Positions 53,129-62,677 are shown, counted from the stretch's first letter. The stretch: DNA of 64,000 bases from Bradyrhizobium erythrophlei (GCF_900129425.1 NZ_LT670817.1:7654001-7718000), one strand, 5' to 3'. Notes: generated from the sequence alone by a model not told the origin. Translations and numbers: made by a program.

Positions 53129-53132
53129 GTGA

Positions 53133-53318
53133 TCAACTCCTGGGGCGGGATGCCCGTCGCCGTCGGGGTTCGGCGCATTCGTCGCAGTGATGCAGCGACG
53201 CGCCGATATCGTCCCATTGCTGATCCTCAGTGCGTTCGGTTGCCGGGCTCGCCTCAGGCCGGCGCTGATATTCATCCTTGCCGCATACCTTGCGATACTG
53301 CCGGCGAGGGTTAGCCAT
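53133..53318 (-). CDS. Small basic hypothetical protein
   Basis: A 61-residue ORF starting at 53318 ('MANPRRQYRKVCGKDEYQRR') with GGAGAATTCCT before it. Highly charged with several Arg and a Cys pair ('HHCDEC'), which may bind a metal. It ends four bases upstream of the next gene's start. Family unknown; short genes of this kind are easily overcalled. Confidence 0.5.
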   Translation of the reverse strand: MANPRRQYRKVCGKDEYQRRPEASPATERTEDQQWDDIGASLHHCDECAEPRRRRASRPRS

Positions 53319-54742
53319 AGGAATTCTCCGTTTTATTTTGCTGCCGGGACATCCGGAAGCCGCGCAAGAGGTCCACCTTGGGTCGAAGTAACCTAGGTTG
53401 GCAGACAGCCCAAATTGGGCCACCACTCGGTGCATATTGAGAGATATAGCACTGCGAAGCGACGGACACGAGCCCGAATCTATTTGATGGTTAAGGCGGC
53501 GGTGCCGCGAACTACGTAACGTCACAACGATGGACGCGACACGAGCTCGCGCTGCGCTATCCGCCCAAGCCTAGCCCTGGAAGCAGACGGACTTTAACTC
53601 TACCGCGCCGCACGCCTGGAACTTCCCCCATGCCTTTATTTTTTTTTGCAAAGCCGCTTTCAGAACAGGGGCTAGCGCGTAGGAGTTAGGACCTATTCGG
53701 CTTGTCCAAGAGGCCGTCAGTTGCGGGATGCGGCCATCGCTCATCTGGGCGACTTAGTGCCAGACCGACATTGCGATCGTTCTTCCTGCCACAGTCTTCA
53801 CGAACCCGGCATAAGCGGCGAGAACCACCTAACTTTTTACTCAGACCATTTTCATTTTTTTTGAAATCTGATTCAAATTTCGAGCAAGTGTGCATGCGCT
53901 AGGGCATATGACCATTTGCGAAAGGTGCCGCCATTTCCGAACGACCCCATGTCTCGCCCAGCCGCGACGTAGATCCAATCTCGATAGTGCCAATCCTGAG
54001 CGATCGAAGTCGTGGTTATTAACGACGATCTCAGGAAAATGACCCGCAAGGAGAGACCTTCGCTTGTCACTCCCATGGTGCGGACTCCTCCTGGCTGGGT
54101 TTTAGTCTCGATGCCATCCAGGACGCGGACGAGCGCGTCTATATAGGTCTCATCTTCGCGCCCGCTGTTGCCGTACATACGCGGGGAGGCTTAGTCCTCT
54201 GTTCGCCAGGAGCTTCTGGAGCGCCGGCGCCCAGTCCGTATTGGGGCTCGGTCGTGGCTATTAACGACGATCTCAGGAAAATCGCGCGCATAAGTTGTCC
54301 GAAGCAATGAATGGGCGTCCCGAGATTCCGTAACATCCGATCAGCGAATCGCAACGCGAATTGTCTAGATGAGCAAGGCTCGTGCCAGCGTCAGGTTGTA
54401 CGCGCCGTTTAACCATTGGTCCTAGGACTAGTGGGTGTCGACGAGCGATGCCCAGCAAAACCGGGAGCGAATTAACGGAGAATAAATTGCTACGCGTTCC
54501 CGGCTCGGACAACGATCCGAACAATCTCTCAACAGGTTCGCGATCTCGCATTCTCTAAGCGCATGAAACATTGGTCAGAACGCGCCACAACTCGGACAGG
54601 ACCTCTTCCCTTATCGATGCCGACGAACCGCTGCTTTGCGCCACAACCGGACGCTCCCACAAGAATGCGATTGGCCCGACTCCGACTTGGGGCAATCACA
54701 GTCAATCAATAACTTCATTGGCACGGCCGAGTAGCGGTAGCG
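53319..54742. other. Gene-poor stretch of about 1.4 kb
   Basis: No convincing gene. It contains poly-T near 53638, a 32-bp direct repeat (next entry) and at about 54625 a copy of the dispersed GCTTTGCGCCA-ACCGGAC repeat. Base composition is more AT-rich than the core genome, so this looks like degraded transferred DNA. Confidence 0.5.
54009..54282. repeat. 32-bp direct repeat pair
   Basis: The sequence GTCGTGGTTATTAACGACGATCTCAGGAAAAT begins at 54009 and recurs at 54251 with one change (T to C), 242 bp apart. Its first half is a hairpin (GTCGT...ACGAC). No gene is associated; it may be the remains of a duplicated coding tract. Confidence 0.7.
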
Positions 54743-54874
54743 GTACGTAACATCCCGGTCTCTTCAGCCGTGAAAGTTGGCAGCCTGGTTTTTGTTTCAG
54801 GAACTCCAGGACTTAAAGATGAAAAGTTAGCTTCGGGCGATTTCAGTGCTCAGATGAAGCAGGCTATGGAGTCG
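54743..54874 (+). pseudogene. RidA-family N-terminal fragment
   Basis: The frame reads 'VRNIPVSSAVKVGSLVFVSG' and 'TPGLKDEKLASGDFSAQ', the N-terminal half of the RidA/YjgF enamine deaminase family, with no upstream start and loss of similarity after 'MKQAMES'. The catalytic arginine region is missing. It abuts the Bug-operon end and is a relic. Confidence 0.6.
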
Positions 54875-54999
54875 CGACATCAAAGCGGAAGCTCATCATC
54901 GCGTTTCAAAGAACACGAGCAAGCGGTCCTTATGGACTCGACGAATTATACGCCGAAAGCCCAAGCGTTTTTGAATAAGACGAGCTTTCATCCTGACAG

Positions 55000-55965
55000 C
55001 TATTCAGTTGCTAGCAATCCGGCAGCTTCCATTGCCTGGGCGCGCTTGTCTTCGCCCAGCATCTGTTCACGAAAATTTTTAGCGGAGGACTTAAGCGCGT
55101 TGCTACCAATCGAATGCATCCGGTTTTGCAGTTCACCGTTCCCCAGCGCCTTTACTAGAGCCTGCTCGAGGGTGTCGACAATGGCATCCGGGACACCCGC
55201 CGGAGCATAGATCCCCAACGTCGTCATCACGTTCAAATTGACGCCGGCCTCTTCTAGCGTCGGCACGTCCGGCAGCAGCGGGTCGCGGTCGCGCGACATT
55301 ACCGCCAGCGCGCGCATTTGACCGCCTTTCAGATACGACAGCGAACTCGTCATTTGATCCACCGCCGCGTCCACCTGACCGCCGAGCAGATCGGTCAGCG
55401 CCGGCGCGGAGCCCTGATACGGCACCAGGTTGAAACTGCGGTTAGCCGCCTTGGCGAATTGCAGCAGCGCAAGCTGGCTGGCTGAACCTGGCCCATCGTG
55501 GGCCACCAATATTGATCCTGGCTTGGCTTCGGCCGCGGAAAGGAAATCCTGGATCGTCTTGAATCGGCTGTCGCTCCGGACCACCAGCAGCGGAGTCGTG
55601 GTGGCGACCGTACCAACCGGCCTGAAGCTGTCCATTTTGTAGGACGTCGTCATCATGCGTGGCACGATCGTCAACGTATCGGGCACCGTGATCAGCAGGG
55701 TGTTTCCGTCGGGATCGGCTTTGGCGACATAGCTTGCCCCTATGGCCCCGCCGGCGCCGGGCTTGTTGAGAACAACAATCGGCTGTTTCAGGACCGTGCC
55801 AAGCGAGAGTCCGGCGATGCGCGCGGTCGAGTCAACATTGCCTCCGGGGCTGAAAGGCACCACCAGGGTTATGGCTCGCTGAGGAAACTCGGTGGCCGCA
55901 GAGCCGTCGACGCTCGCCAGAAATATCGATGCCACCGCGAACAGAACTCTGCGGTCAATGATCAT
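55000..55965 (-). CDS. Bug-family tripartite tricarboxylate transporter substrate-binding protein
   Basis: A 321-residue periplasmic protein with a signal peptide ('LFAVASIFLASVDGSAA') and the TctC/Bug fold: 'ITLVVPFSPGGNVDSTARI', 'VVLNKPGAGGAIGA' and 'DVPTLEEAGVN'. The start at 55965 is preceded by GGAGGAAG. Bug proteins bind carboxylates for TctAB transporters or sensory systems. No tctA/tctB gene is in the window. It is the last gene of the six-gene operon, one of two binding proteins in it, so two ligands or a remote transporter are likely. Confidence 0.92.
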   Translation of the reverse strand: MIIDRRVLFAVASIFLASVDGSAATEFPQRAITLVVPFSPGGNVDSTARIAGLSLGTVLKQPIVVLNKPGAGGAIGASYVAKADPDGNTLLITVPDTLTIVPRMMTTSYKMDSFRPVGTVATTTPLLVVRSDSRFKTIQDFLSAAEAKPGSILVAHDGPGSASQLALLQFAKAANRSFNLVPYQGSAPALTDLLGGQVDAAVDQMTSSLSYLKGGQMRALAVMSRDRDPLLPDVPTLEEAGVNLNVMTTLGIYAPAGVPDAIVDTLEQALVKALGNGELQNRMHSIGSNALKSSAKNFREQMLGEDKRAQAMEAAGLLATE

Positions 55966-56012
55966 GCTTCCTCCGGCCTTCAGCATTATCCGGCATGCCG
56001 CCGGCATGTATT

Positions 56013-56852
56013 CTATTCACGTGCAACAAAGCCGTCTTTCAGCGCAGCAAAATTCCGAATTTGTTCGCCGCACGCCGCCGGATGCAGCAGGCCCAGCATC
56101 TGATACGGCGATTGCAGATAGGTCACGCGAGCATCGGCGATCGAGTTGGTCAGAATGCTCGACTGCTCCTTGGTCGCGATATCGCCCCCATCGGGATACA
56201 GCGCCAGCACTGGCGCCGTAATCTTCGACAGAAGCGGACGGGCATCGACGGTGGCTGCGAAATTCACCATAGCGCAGACGACTTCGAGGTCCGCCTTGCC
56301 GACCTCTTTCGCGTACCACTCGAGAAATGCCGGGCCGATTTCCTTGGGAAAGCGCGCAAGCGTGTTCGATTTCCGGGTCCAGCCTTCGACCCCGAGGTCA
56401 CGGATCGCTCCCTCCCAGGTCGGATAGCCTACCGCATAGGTCGAACGAATCCAGTCATTGGCGAAAATGGCCGGCGCAATGACCGAGAGCGTGCGCACCC
56501 GGTCAGGGTGGTGTCCGGAAAACGAGAGCGTGATCGCGCCGCCAATCGACTCGCCGACAAGGTGGAAGGTTTCCGCGTTAGCGTGGTCGGCTACCGCCAG
56601 CAGGTCATCGATATAGGCGTCGATCGTCACCGTCTTCGGATCCGGCAGCGGCGCCGATTTACCGAGTCCTCGCAGATCGACACAGACCACGCGGAAGAAA
56701 CGGCTGAGATACGGCACCATGTTGAACCAGAACTCGCCCGAGCGCGCAAAGCCGTGCACCAGGATGATGGTAGAGGCTTGGCGCCACCGGTCGGTATGGT
56801 CGTGAACCGCATAATGCAACGGACTGCCGTCGCGGGCCTTAATAAGCGGCAT
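56013..56852 (-). CDS. Alpha/beta hydrolase (serine)
   Basis: A 279-residue hydrolase: oxyanion 'ILVHGFARSGEFW', nucleophile Ser102 in 'GESIGG', and catalytic acid before 'GGDIATKEQSS'. The expected His near the C-terminus is uncertain ('LLHPAACGEQ' offers a candidate). The type is that of C-C or ester hydrolases from aromatic degradation. It lies in the middle of the operon, 47 bp before the Bug gene, and likely acts on an intermediate of the imported compound. Confidence 0.85.
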   Translation of the reverse strand: MPLIKARDGSPLHYAVHDHTDRWRQASTIILVHGFARSGEFWFNMVPYLSRFFRVVCVDLRGLGKSAPLPDPKTVTIDAYIDDLLAVADHANAETFHLVGESIGGAITLSFSGHHPDRVRTLSVIAPAIFANDWIRSTYAVGYPTWEGAIRDLGVEGWTRKSNTLARFPKEIGPAFLEWYAKEVGKADLEVVCAMVNFAATVDARPLLSKITAPVLALYPDGGDIATKEQSSILTNSIADARVTYLQSPYQMLGLLHPAACGEQIRNFAALKDGFVARE

Positions 56853-56887
56853 GTTCTCTCCTGATCTTTGCGAAAACCGAAATGATT

Positions 56888-57913
56888 TCAGTTCAGCGTG
56901 GTCAATTTGAGGGCATCCGCCAAGGTGCCCATCGTTGCGTATTCGTCGCGGACATATTTGTCGATATTGGCGGTATCGACGGTCCAGGGTTGCTCGCCCC
57001 GCACCAATGCGATCTTCTGGAATTCCGGATCTTGCGCGGCCTTGCTGAACACCTCTTTCAACTTAGCCAGTCGATCGGCCGGCACCCCCGCCGGCGCAAT
57101 CACCGCTCGCCACAGCAATGTCTGCGTGTCCGCCAGACCCACATCGCTGAGGCTGTCGACGTTTGGCAGCACCGAGTAACGCGATGCCGCGGTCACCAGC
57201 AGGCATTTGGCGGTTCCCTGCTGCACATAGGGCAGCACCGACATGATCGCGCCGCCATAAATGCTGATGGTGCCTGATAAAAACGCCGTCACGGTCTGAT
57301 CGGCTCCCGAGAACGGAATCATCCGTGCCTTGACATGCGCGGCAGCGAAGACGCGCTCGGTGGCGAATTGGACGAAACCACCGATGCCGTCTGCCCCGTA
57401 AGTGTATTTATCAGGATTTCGGCGCAATTCGTCGAGCAGTTCGCGTCCGTTGTTGGCCGGAAAACCCTTGGAAACACAAAGCACCCCGGGAGCCTCGCTC
57501 ACCATGGCGACGATCGTGTAATCGCCCGGCTTATAGTCGGGCATGTTGACATGCGGCGCCATCGTCAAAGGACCGCTCCATGTGCCGCCAATTGTATAGC
57601 CATCGGGCTTCGCCTGCTTAACTTGCGCTACGCCGATCATTCCGCTGGCACCGGGACGGTTAATGATGACGATGGGTTGCCCCAGTAGCGGCGCGGCGTA
57701 TTGCACCAGTGCGCGCATTAAGGTGTCGGTGCTGCCTCCGGCACCGACCGAAACGATCATTTGTACCGGGCGCTCGGGAAATTCCTCTGCTTTTACGTAA
57801 CTAGCGTAGGCGCTGAACGCCAGCGTGAGCACTATGGCAGAGGCGAAGCTCGGCATCCATCGACGCGATGCCGCCGAAGTCGGCCAGGAAATTTTTGCAA
57901 TATCTCGGCTCAT
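56888..57913 (-). CDS. Bug-family substrate-binding protein
   Basis: A 341-residue TctC-like protein with an N-terminal hydrophobic leader ('FASAIVLTLAFSAYASYV'), 'VQMIVSVGAGGSTDTLMRAL' and 'IINRPGASGMIGVAQVKQ'. The start overlaps the end of the amidohydrolase gene by four bases. It differs strongly from the other Bug protein in the operon, so it should bind another or a related carboxylate. Export leader and fold are clear; the ligand is not. Confidence 0.9.
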   Translation of the reverse strand: MSRDIAKISWPTSAASRRWMPSFASAIVLTLAFSAYASYVKAEEFPERPVQMIVSVGAGGSTDTLMRALVQYAAPLLGQPIVIINRPGASGMIGVAQVKQAKPDGYTIGGTWSGPLTMAPHVNMPDYKPGDYTIVAMVSEAPGVLCVSKGFPANNGRELLDELRRNPDKYTYGADGIGGFVQFATERVFAAAHVKARMIPFSGADQTVTAFLSGTISIYGGAIMSVLPYVQQGTAKCLLVTAASRYSVLPNVDSLSDVGLADTQTLLWRAVIAPAGVPADRLAKLKEVFSKAAQDPEFQKIALVRGEQPWTVDTANIDKYVRDEYATMGTLADALKLTTLN

Positions 57914-58842
57914 GATCTCATCACCTTGTCGTTGACGCCGTCACTCGATGCTCGAAACCCATATAGCCTTTGCGGGTTGTCAACCAGAATGCGGTTTCGC
58001 AACGTCTCGTCGGGAACCCACATCGCCAGCGTATCGAGCAGATCGCCGACATTGATGATCGAACTCCAATGAGCGACGTGCGGCCAATCGGAGCCCCAGA
58101 CGCAGCGACCGGGGGCCGCTTCGGCCAACGCGCGCGCCAGCGGGATCGTTTCGCTGTAAGGGGGCGCTTCGGCCAAGCGATAGGCGCCGGACAGTTTGAC
58201 CCAACCGCCGTCGCGAACCAATCCGATCAGCGTCTGGAAACCGGGCGTCTGGCCGCCGAGGGTTGCGGGAAAATGTCCCATATGGTCGATGATGAACGGT
58301 ACCTTCAGCCGCGACAGCCGCGGCGCCAGGTCCGGCAATTCGCGCACATCGAGCAGAAACTGCAGATGCCAGTTCATGTCGCGCGCCAGCGCTTCGAATT
58401 CGTCGAGGTCCTGATAGCCGATACCACCGCCATAGAGTACGTTGAGGCGCAATCCAACGACTCCACTCGACGCGGCCTTGTCGTAGTCCGAGGCAGGAAG
58501 ACCGAGCGGCAGCACGCTGATGCCGCGCAGACGCTGCTGGTTAGCGCGCAACGTCTCACGCATCAGGCGATCGTCCGTTCCATGTACGCTGACCTGGATC
58601 AGCACGCCATAGGTCATCCCGATGGCATCGAGCATTTCGAGATATTTTGCCGGCTTCGCCTCAGGCGGCGTGTATGAGCGCGCCGCGACGAACGGATAGT
58701 AGGGCGGCAGGCCGATCACATGCGCGTGGGTATCGACCGCACCGGTCGGTACCTCGAAGGAGGTGGGTGCACGCGGCTGCGGATCAGGCCCTGGGCATGC
58801 CGGTGCGCTGTCCTGATCTTGGTGAGGATGAGCACTGCTCAT
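57910..58842 (-). CDS. Amidohydrolase-2 family hydrolase (LigI-like)
   Basis: A 310-residue TIM-barrel metal-hydrolase of the 2-pyrone-4,6-dicarboxylate lactonase (LigI) group. The first metal motif is 'VDTHAHVIG' (His39, His41), further ligands lie in 'IIDHMGHFP' and the conserved Asp in 'WGSDWPHVA'. LigI opens a lactone in protocatechuate 4,5-cleavage; relatives act on other lactones. The N-terminal 30 residues are disordered. It overlaps the Bug gene downstream and is 105 bp from the TPP-enzyme gene upstream. Confidence 0.88.
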   Translation of the reverse strand: MSSAHPHQDQDSAPACPGPDPQPRAPTSFEVPTGAVDTHAHVIGLPPYYPFVAARSYTPPEAKPAKYLEMLDAIGMTYGVLIQVSVHGTDDRLMRETLRANQQRLRGISVLPLGLPASDYDKAASSGVVGLRLNVLYGGGIGYQDLDEFEALARDMNWHLQFLLDVRELPDLAPRLSRLKVPFIIDHMGHFPATLGGQTPGFQTLIGLVRDGGWVKLSGAYRLAEAPPYSETIPLARALAEAAPGRCVWGSDWPHVAHWSSIINVGDLLDTLAMWVPDETLRNRILVDNPQRLYGFRASSDGVNDKVMRS

Positions 58843-58947
58843 GAAGCGTTCCCTGCAACGTAGTTTTTTATTGTTGGCGGCGGCAGGTTGATCTGTTTGC
58901 CGCGAATTCAGACTGATCCGGCGACCGCAACGCCGCCGGAAAAGCGA

Positions 58948-59544
58948 TCAGATGGGCCGGAACCCCAACGCCTCGCGGAAACGGTTCTTGACGAAGACGC
59001 CATCGCGCGGCGGCAGAGCCTTTATCGTTTCGACGGCACTCACCCGCACCTGCGCAAAGGTGCTGCCGGCCCGCGCGTTGACGCGCTCGGCAAGCTTCGG
59101 AATACCGGCCATCTCGGTCACCTCAGTCACGTCGTCAAAATTGCAACCCCGCGCGATGTCTGTCAGCCGGGTGCCGAGACCAGAATGGCTGCGTTGCATC
59201 CCCGTCTCACCGAAATGCCCATTGTCGATCACGACCAGCGACAGGTTAGCCAGGCGCTGAACACCAATGGTCGCCATGGCGCCGAGGCCCATCAGTTGTT
59301 CGCCATCCCCGGTGATCACCAAAACGGACTTTTGCGGTTGGGCAATCGCCAACCCCAGCCCCAGGGCCGCGGCTCCGCCCATCGCGCCCCAGAGATAAAA
59401 ATTGCGCGCGTCGTCGCCCGCGGCGAACACGTCGTATGAGGTCGAGCCCAGTCCGGTGACGATCAGCGCCTCGCGGCACTCCGCAACCAGTTTGGAGACG
59501 AAGAGGCGCCGATCGATGGTTCCTTGTTGTGCGACCTCCATCAC
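58948..59544 (-). CDS. TPP-dependent decarboxylase, pyrophosphate-binding subunit (ComE/sulfopyruvate decarboxylase beta-like)
   Basis: A 198-residue protein holding the TPP pyrophosphate domain: 'ITGDGEQLM' (GDG at 79-81) and 'VVIDNGHFGETG' (Asn108). It is half of a classical decarboxylase and needs the other subunit, encoded just upstream with a four-base overlap. The pair resembles sulfopyruvate/phosphonopyruvate decarboxylases. The substrate here is unknown; a 2-oxoacid is expected. Confidence 0.85.
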   Translation of the reverse strand: MMEVAQQGTIDRRLFVSKLVAECREALIVTGLGSTSYDVFAAGDDARNFYLWGAMGGAAALGLGLAIAQPQKSVLVITGDGEQLMGLGAMATIGVQRLANLSLVVIDNGHFGETGMQRSHSGLGTRLTDIARGCNFDDVTEVTEMAGIPKLAERVNARAGSTFAQVRVSAVETIKALPPRDGVFVKNRFREALGFRPI

Positions 59545-60080
59545 TTTGCCTCCCAGTTCTTGCGTCCGATTAGCCCCTGCGAAAGCAGCACGGCCACGGG
59601 TTGCTCACTGCCGAAAGCCAGATCGAAGCCGGCTTGCACGGTGTCGCGTACTTCCTGAGTCCGTTCAGCGCGCAACACCGTAATTCCCATCAGTTCCAGC
59701 GAGGCCGCCGTCGCCTTGCCCATCGGAACCTGCCACGGATTGAACTCGGCCCATTCGCCGCGCATGGTCACGATGGTGAGGAACGGAAAGCGGCAATTTT
59801 GCACCAGAGAAAGCATGTTAATGCAGTTGCCGACGCCGCTGCTCTGCATCAAAAGAACCGCGCGTTCGCCGCCAAGCCAAGCTCCACACACCGACGCCAC
59901 ACCTTCTTCTTCGGTTGTCAGCACTACCGCGCGCATCTCGGGGTCGGCGATCGCGCTGCGGATCACATGAGAGTGCCCGGCGTCCGGCACGTAAGCGATC
60001 TGCTTCACCTGCCCCGCCCTGAGGATTGAATAAATTTCCTCCTGCCACGCCAGAGGTTTAACTTCGCCACGCATCGCCAC
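59541..60080 (-). CDS. TPP-dependent decarboxylase, PYR subunit (ComD/sulfopyruvate decarboxylase alpha-like)
   Basis: A 179-residue protein with the PYR domain of TPP enzymes: 'PDAGHSHVIRSAIAD', the catalytic Glu in 'TTEEEGVASVCGAWLGG' and 'MQSSGVGNCINMLS'. It should form a heteromer with the next gene's product. The start is GTG 60080 or ATG 60074. It is the first gene of the six-gene operon, 116 bp from the divergent LysR regulator. Confidence 0.85.
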   Translation of the reverse strand: MAMRGEVKPLAWQEEIYSILRAGQVKQIAYVPDAGHSHVIRSAIADPEMRAVVLTTEEEGVASVCGAWLGGERAVLLMQSSGVGNCINMLSLVQNCRFPFLTIVTMRGEWAEFNPWQVPMGKATAASLELMGITVLRAERTQEVRDTVQAGFDLAFGSEQPVAVLLSQGLIGRKNWEAK

Positions 60081-60196
60081 AATCCCTAGCTTTACCTGTC
60101 ATCATCTTAATCTGTGATGGCTGAGCTTCCATAATAGCAATTTCTGATCTAACTATCTCCTTTGGGCATGGCTGCGCGCGCCCATGCGGAGAGCCG

Positions 60197-61150
60197 ATGG
60201 ATTTCAAGCAATTGCGGGCGTTCTTGACGATCGCGGAGACCGGGAGCGTCACGCGGGCGTCCGAGGTGCTGCACATCGTGCAGCCAGCAGTTTCGCGTCA
60301 ACTGCGTCTGCTGGAGGAAGACCTCGGCACGCGGCTGTTTCATCGCGGCCGCCACGGCATGGAACCGACCGAAGCTGGCTCCATTCTGATCGACCGCGCG
60401 CGACGCGTGCTTCGCGAACTCGATCAGGCTCGCGACGAAATTCGACCAAAACCGGGTGCATTGACCGGACTTGTTTCAGTGGGGCTGTTACCGAGCACCA
60501 GCGATCTGTTGGCGGCGCCCTTGGTTTGCCGTTTGAAGGAGTTGCACCCGTATCTTCAGGTCAACGTAACCGTGGGTTACGCCGGGCATTTGCGGCAATG
60601 GCTGGATAACGGCGAAGCCGATGTTGCACTGCTATACGATATCAGGCCTTCCACTGCGCTTGCAGTCCAAATGCTATTGGAGGAAAGGCTCTATTTGGTT
60701 GGTCCCAGCCAGGCCGGCTTGCGGGCCGACATACCGATTTCGCTTCAAGAGGTCGTCAACCATCGCCTCATTTTACCCACGCCCCCTCATGGGCTGCGCG
60801 TCCTCTTTGAGCATGCCTGTGCGATGGCCGGAATGAAATTCGTCGTGTCGGCGCAGACCAATGCGATGAGCGTGCAGAAGGATCTGGTGATTCAAGGCCA
60901 AGGATTTACCCTGCTGCCGAGCGCCGCGATTTATCTGGATTTGGCGCAAGGCAGGTTGAGCGCTTCCCCAATCGCCGATTCCGTTCTTTGCCGGAAGATC
61001 GTACTGGCCAGACGCGCCGGCCGCCATACCTCCGCGCAGATCCACGCGTTGAGCGAGGCGCTGTTCACGCTGATTAGAACGACCGTGGCAGAGGGCCTGT
61101 GGCCTGATGCAGATTGGCTGGCCGATAAGCAATATTTGTCGCCAGCATGA
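60197..61150 (+). CDS. LysR-family transcriptional regulator (operon regulator)
   Basis: A 317-residue regulator with the wHTH 'FKQLRAFLTIAETGSVTRAS' and 'QPAVSRQLRLLEEDLGTRLF' and an effector domain of the Nac/Cbl-like kind ('GLVSVGLLPSTSDLLAAPLV'). ATG at 60197 follows GGAGAG. It lies back-to-back with the TPP decarboxylase/Bug operon and very probably controls it. Confidence 0.92.
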   Translation: MDFKQLRAFLTIAETGSVTRASEVLHIVQPAVSRQLRLLEEDLGTRLFHRGRHGMEPTEAGSILIDRARRVLRELDQARDEIRPKPGALTGLVSVGLLPSTSDLLAAPLVCRLKELHPYLQVNVTVGYAGHLRQWLDNGEADVALLYDIRPSTALAVQMLLEERLYLVGPSQAGLRADIPISLQEVVNHRLILPTPPHGLRVLFEHACAMAGMKFVVSAQTNAMSVQKDLVIQGQGFTLLPSAAIYLDLAQGRLSASPIADSVLCRKIVLARRAGRHTSAQIHALSEALFTLIRTTVAEGLWPDADWLADKQYLSPA

Positions 61151-61677
61151 GGGATCGCCACCGGAACGCCATCGAACAGAGCAGCTATCGGCTGTCCCAG
61201 AGCCGGATCATCATTCCGCGGGGCCGCAGCATCTCGGTCGTCGCCCGATGTCCCACGACCAACACTCTGTGGACGAATGCGAAAAGCATCCGCCCTCGAT
61301 TGCCTGCGAGTAATCGAACGCGACCCAGAGGCTCCCTGGGCGCTCGTGATAGCCACCTTCAAGACCATCGATGTGCGCCGCCCAATTCCCCGCCCGACCA
61401 ATGACCAGGGCCTTGAGTCGAAGCCGGGCGACTCATGGCTCCGCCCTATCTGGGACCCTGCAGGCGTCGATGCGTTGTTTCAGCCACGTGGCGCATGAAC
61501 GGCCGCTTCGCGCCAAAACCGGGCCTTCCGCCGTCGGCGCTTTTGACCCCTTGCGGCTATTCCGAAGATGTAGAGTTCGATCCCTGCGGTCCGCGCCAGC
61601 TTCCCTCGCAGAAGCAGCGGAACTCGAGAGGGCAGAACTCGTTCAGAATAGACCTGGCTCACCAGCGGAGGTTCGCC
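61151..61677. other. Gene-free stretch with a dispersed repeat
   Basis: No gene seen. At about 61495-61555 lies ATGAACGGCCGCTTCGCGCC-type sequence followed by 'CGGCGCTTTTGACCC', a copy of the repeat at 48100 and 54625. Confidence 0.5.
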
Positions 61678-61902
61678 ATGCCAGTCACCGAAATGAAGGA
61701 TCACGTTTATAAGATCCTAGAACTCGTAGGATCTTCCGAAAAAAGTATCGAGGATGCCATTCAAAATGCCATCACCCGCGCATCAAAGACCATTCGCGAA
61801 ATGAAATGGTTCGAAGTCGTGCAAACGAGAGGCCATATCGAAAAAGACTCTGTCCGACATTATCAGGTCACTTTGCGAGTTGGATTCACACTAGAGGAGT
61901 AG
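61678..61902 (+). CDS. Dodecin-family flavin-binding protein
   Basis: A 74-residue protein starting at 61678 ('MPVTEMKDHVYKILELVGSS') after GCGGAGG. 'SSEKSIEDAIQNAITRASKT' and 'EMKWFEVVQTRGHIE' with the Trp that stacks on flavin are typical of dodecins, dodecameric flavin or CoA storage proteins in the cytoplasm. The length is close to the usual 68-71 residues. Monocistronic. Confidence 0.92.
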   Translation: MPVTEMKDHVYKILELVGSSEKSIEDAIQNAITRASKTIREMKWFEVVQTRGHIEKDSVRHYQVTLRVGFTLEE

Positions 61903-62280
61903 CTTTAGCGGGGAAAGCACAAGTGGATCTCAGATCGTTAAACCGGCGCCGGCGCGATTGTCCCTGTCGTTCTCGCATTCGGTTCCGGCGCGGTGAAGGA
62001 GCGTGCCCGCTTCGCGCTTGCCGGTGCGGCGGCCGCCAGGATTGCGCTGTTTGGCGCCTGCCATTATCCTCCGGCCCGACACACGCTGGCCCGCATCCAA
62101 TAGGATCATGGCTCGCAGAGCCGACTTTTCCCTCTGTGCTGACGAGGGCTACGAAAGATCGGGCGCGATCGCAGGAAATCGTAGGCAGGCGAGCAAGATC
62201 GTCGAACTTGGTAGCGGGGGAGCGCTACAACGCGATACCCACTATCGCAGAGGCCCTGTTTTCGTATCGCCGGGCGCCGG
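61903..62280. other. Gene-free stretch of about 380 bp
   Basis: No supported gene; the open frames overlap in different frames and lack ribosome sites. Confidence 0.45.
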
Positions 62281-62616
62281 TCACCCGTGCGTGAAGTCGC
62301 CGGGTTTCAATCCGAGTGCTTTGACAGCAACTTCCGGAAGCGGTCCGTACGCCTCAACTCTTTCATTCGGCGCCATCATGGCCGCAATGATTGCCACGGC
62401 CTTGGCCGAATCTCCTTCGGCCACGAAAAAGACCGAGCGAACCGGTGGGCCGCCACCTAACGGCTCAGTTGTGACCAGGACAACCTGACCATTTGCCATG
62501 CTCTCGCATACCGCAGTCGCTGCCTCGTTTCCACGATCGTTTGGATCTATCCCCGCAAACCTGCAGTGCAGCAACAACTGGGCACACATCAAGGCGGACC
62601 CGCCGTGGTCTTGCAT
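62281..62616 (-). CDS. Hypothetical protein, 111 residues
   Basis: The likely product starts 'MQDHGGSALMCAQLLLHCRF' at 62616 and includes 'VVLVTTEPLGGGPPVRSVFF', 'AIIAAMMAPNERVEAYGPLP' and ends 'LKPGDFTHG'. It appears to be a small alpha/beta protein. I do not recognise the family. The start is uncertain because the frame continues to 62742 and no strong ribosome site is visible. It is divergent from the E1 alpha gene. Confidence 0.6.
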   Translation of the reverse strand: MQDHGGSALMCAQLLLHCRFAGIDPNDRGNEAATAVCESMANGQVVLVTTEPLGGGPPVRSVFFVAEGDSAKAVAIIAAMMAPNERVEAYGPLPEVAVKALGLKPGDFTHG

Positions 62617-62677
62617 CGACTCGGCACAAACACCAACTGAATTGCTATAGAAGGTACAATCGCTCCGGAGTGAGCGC

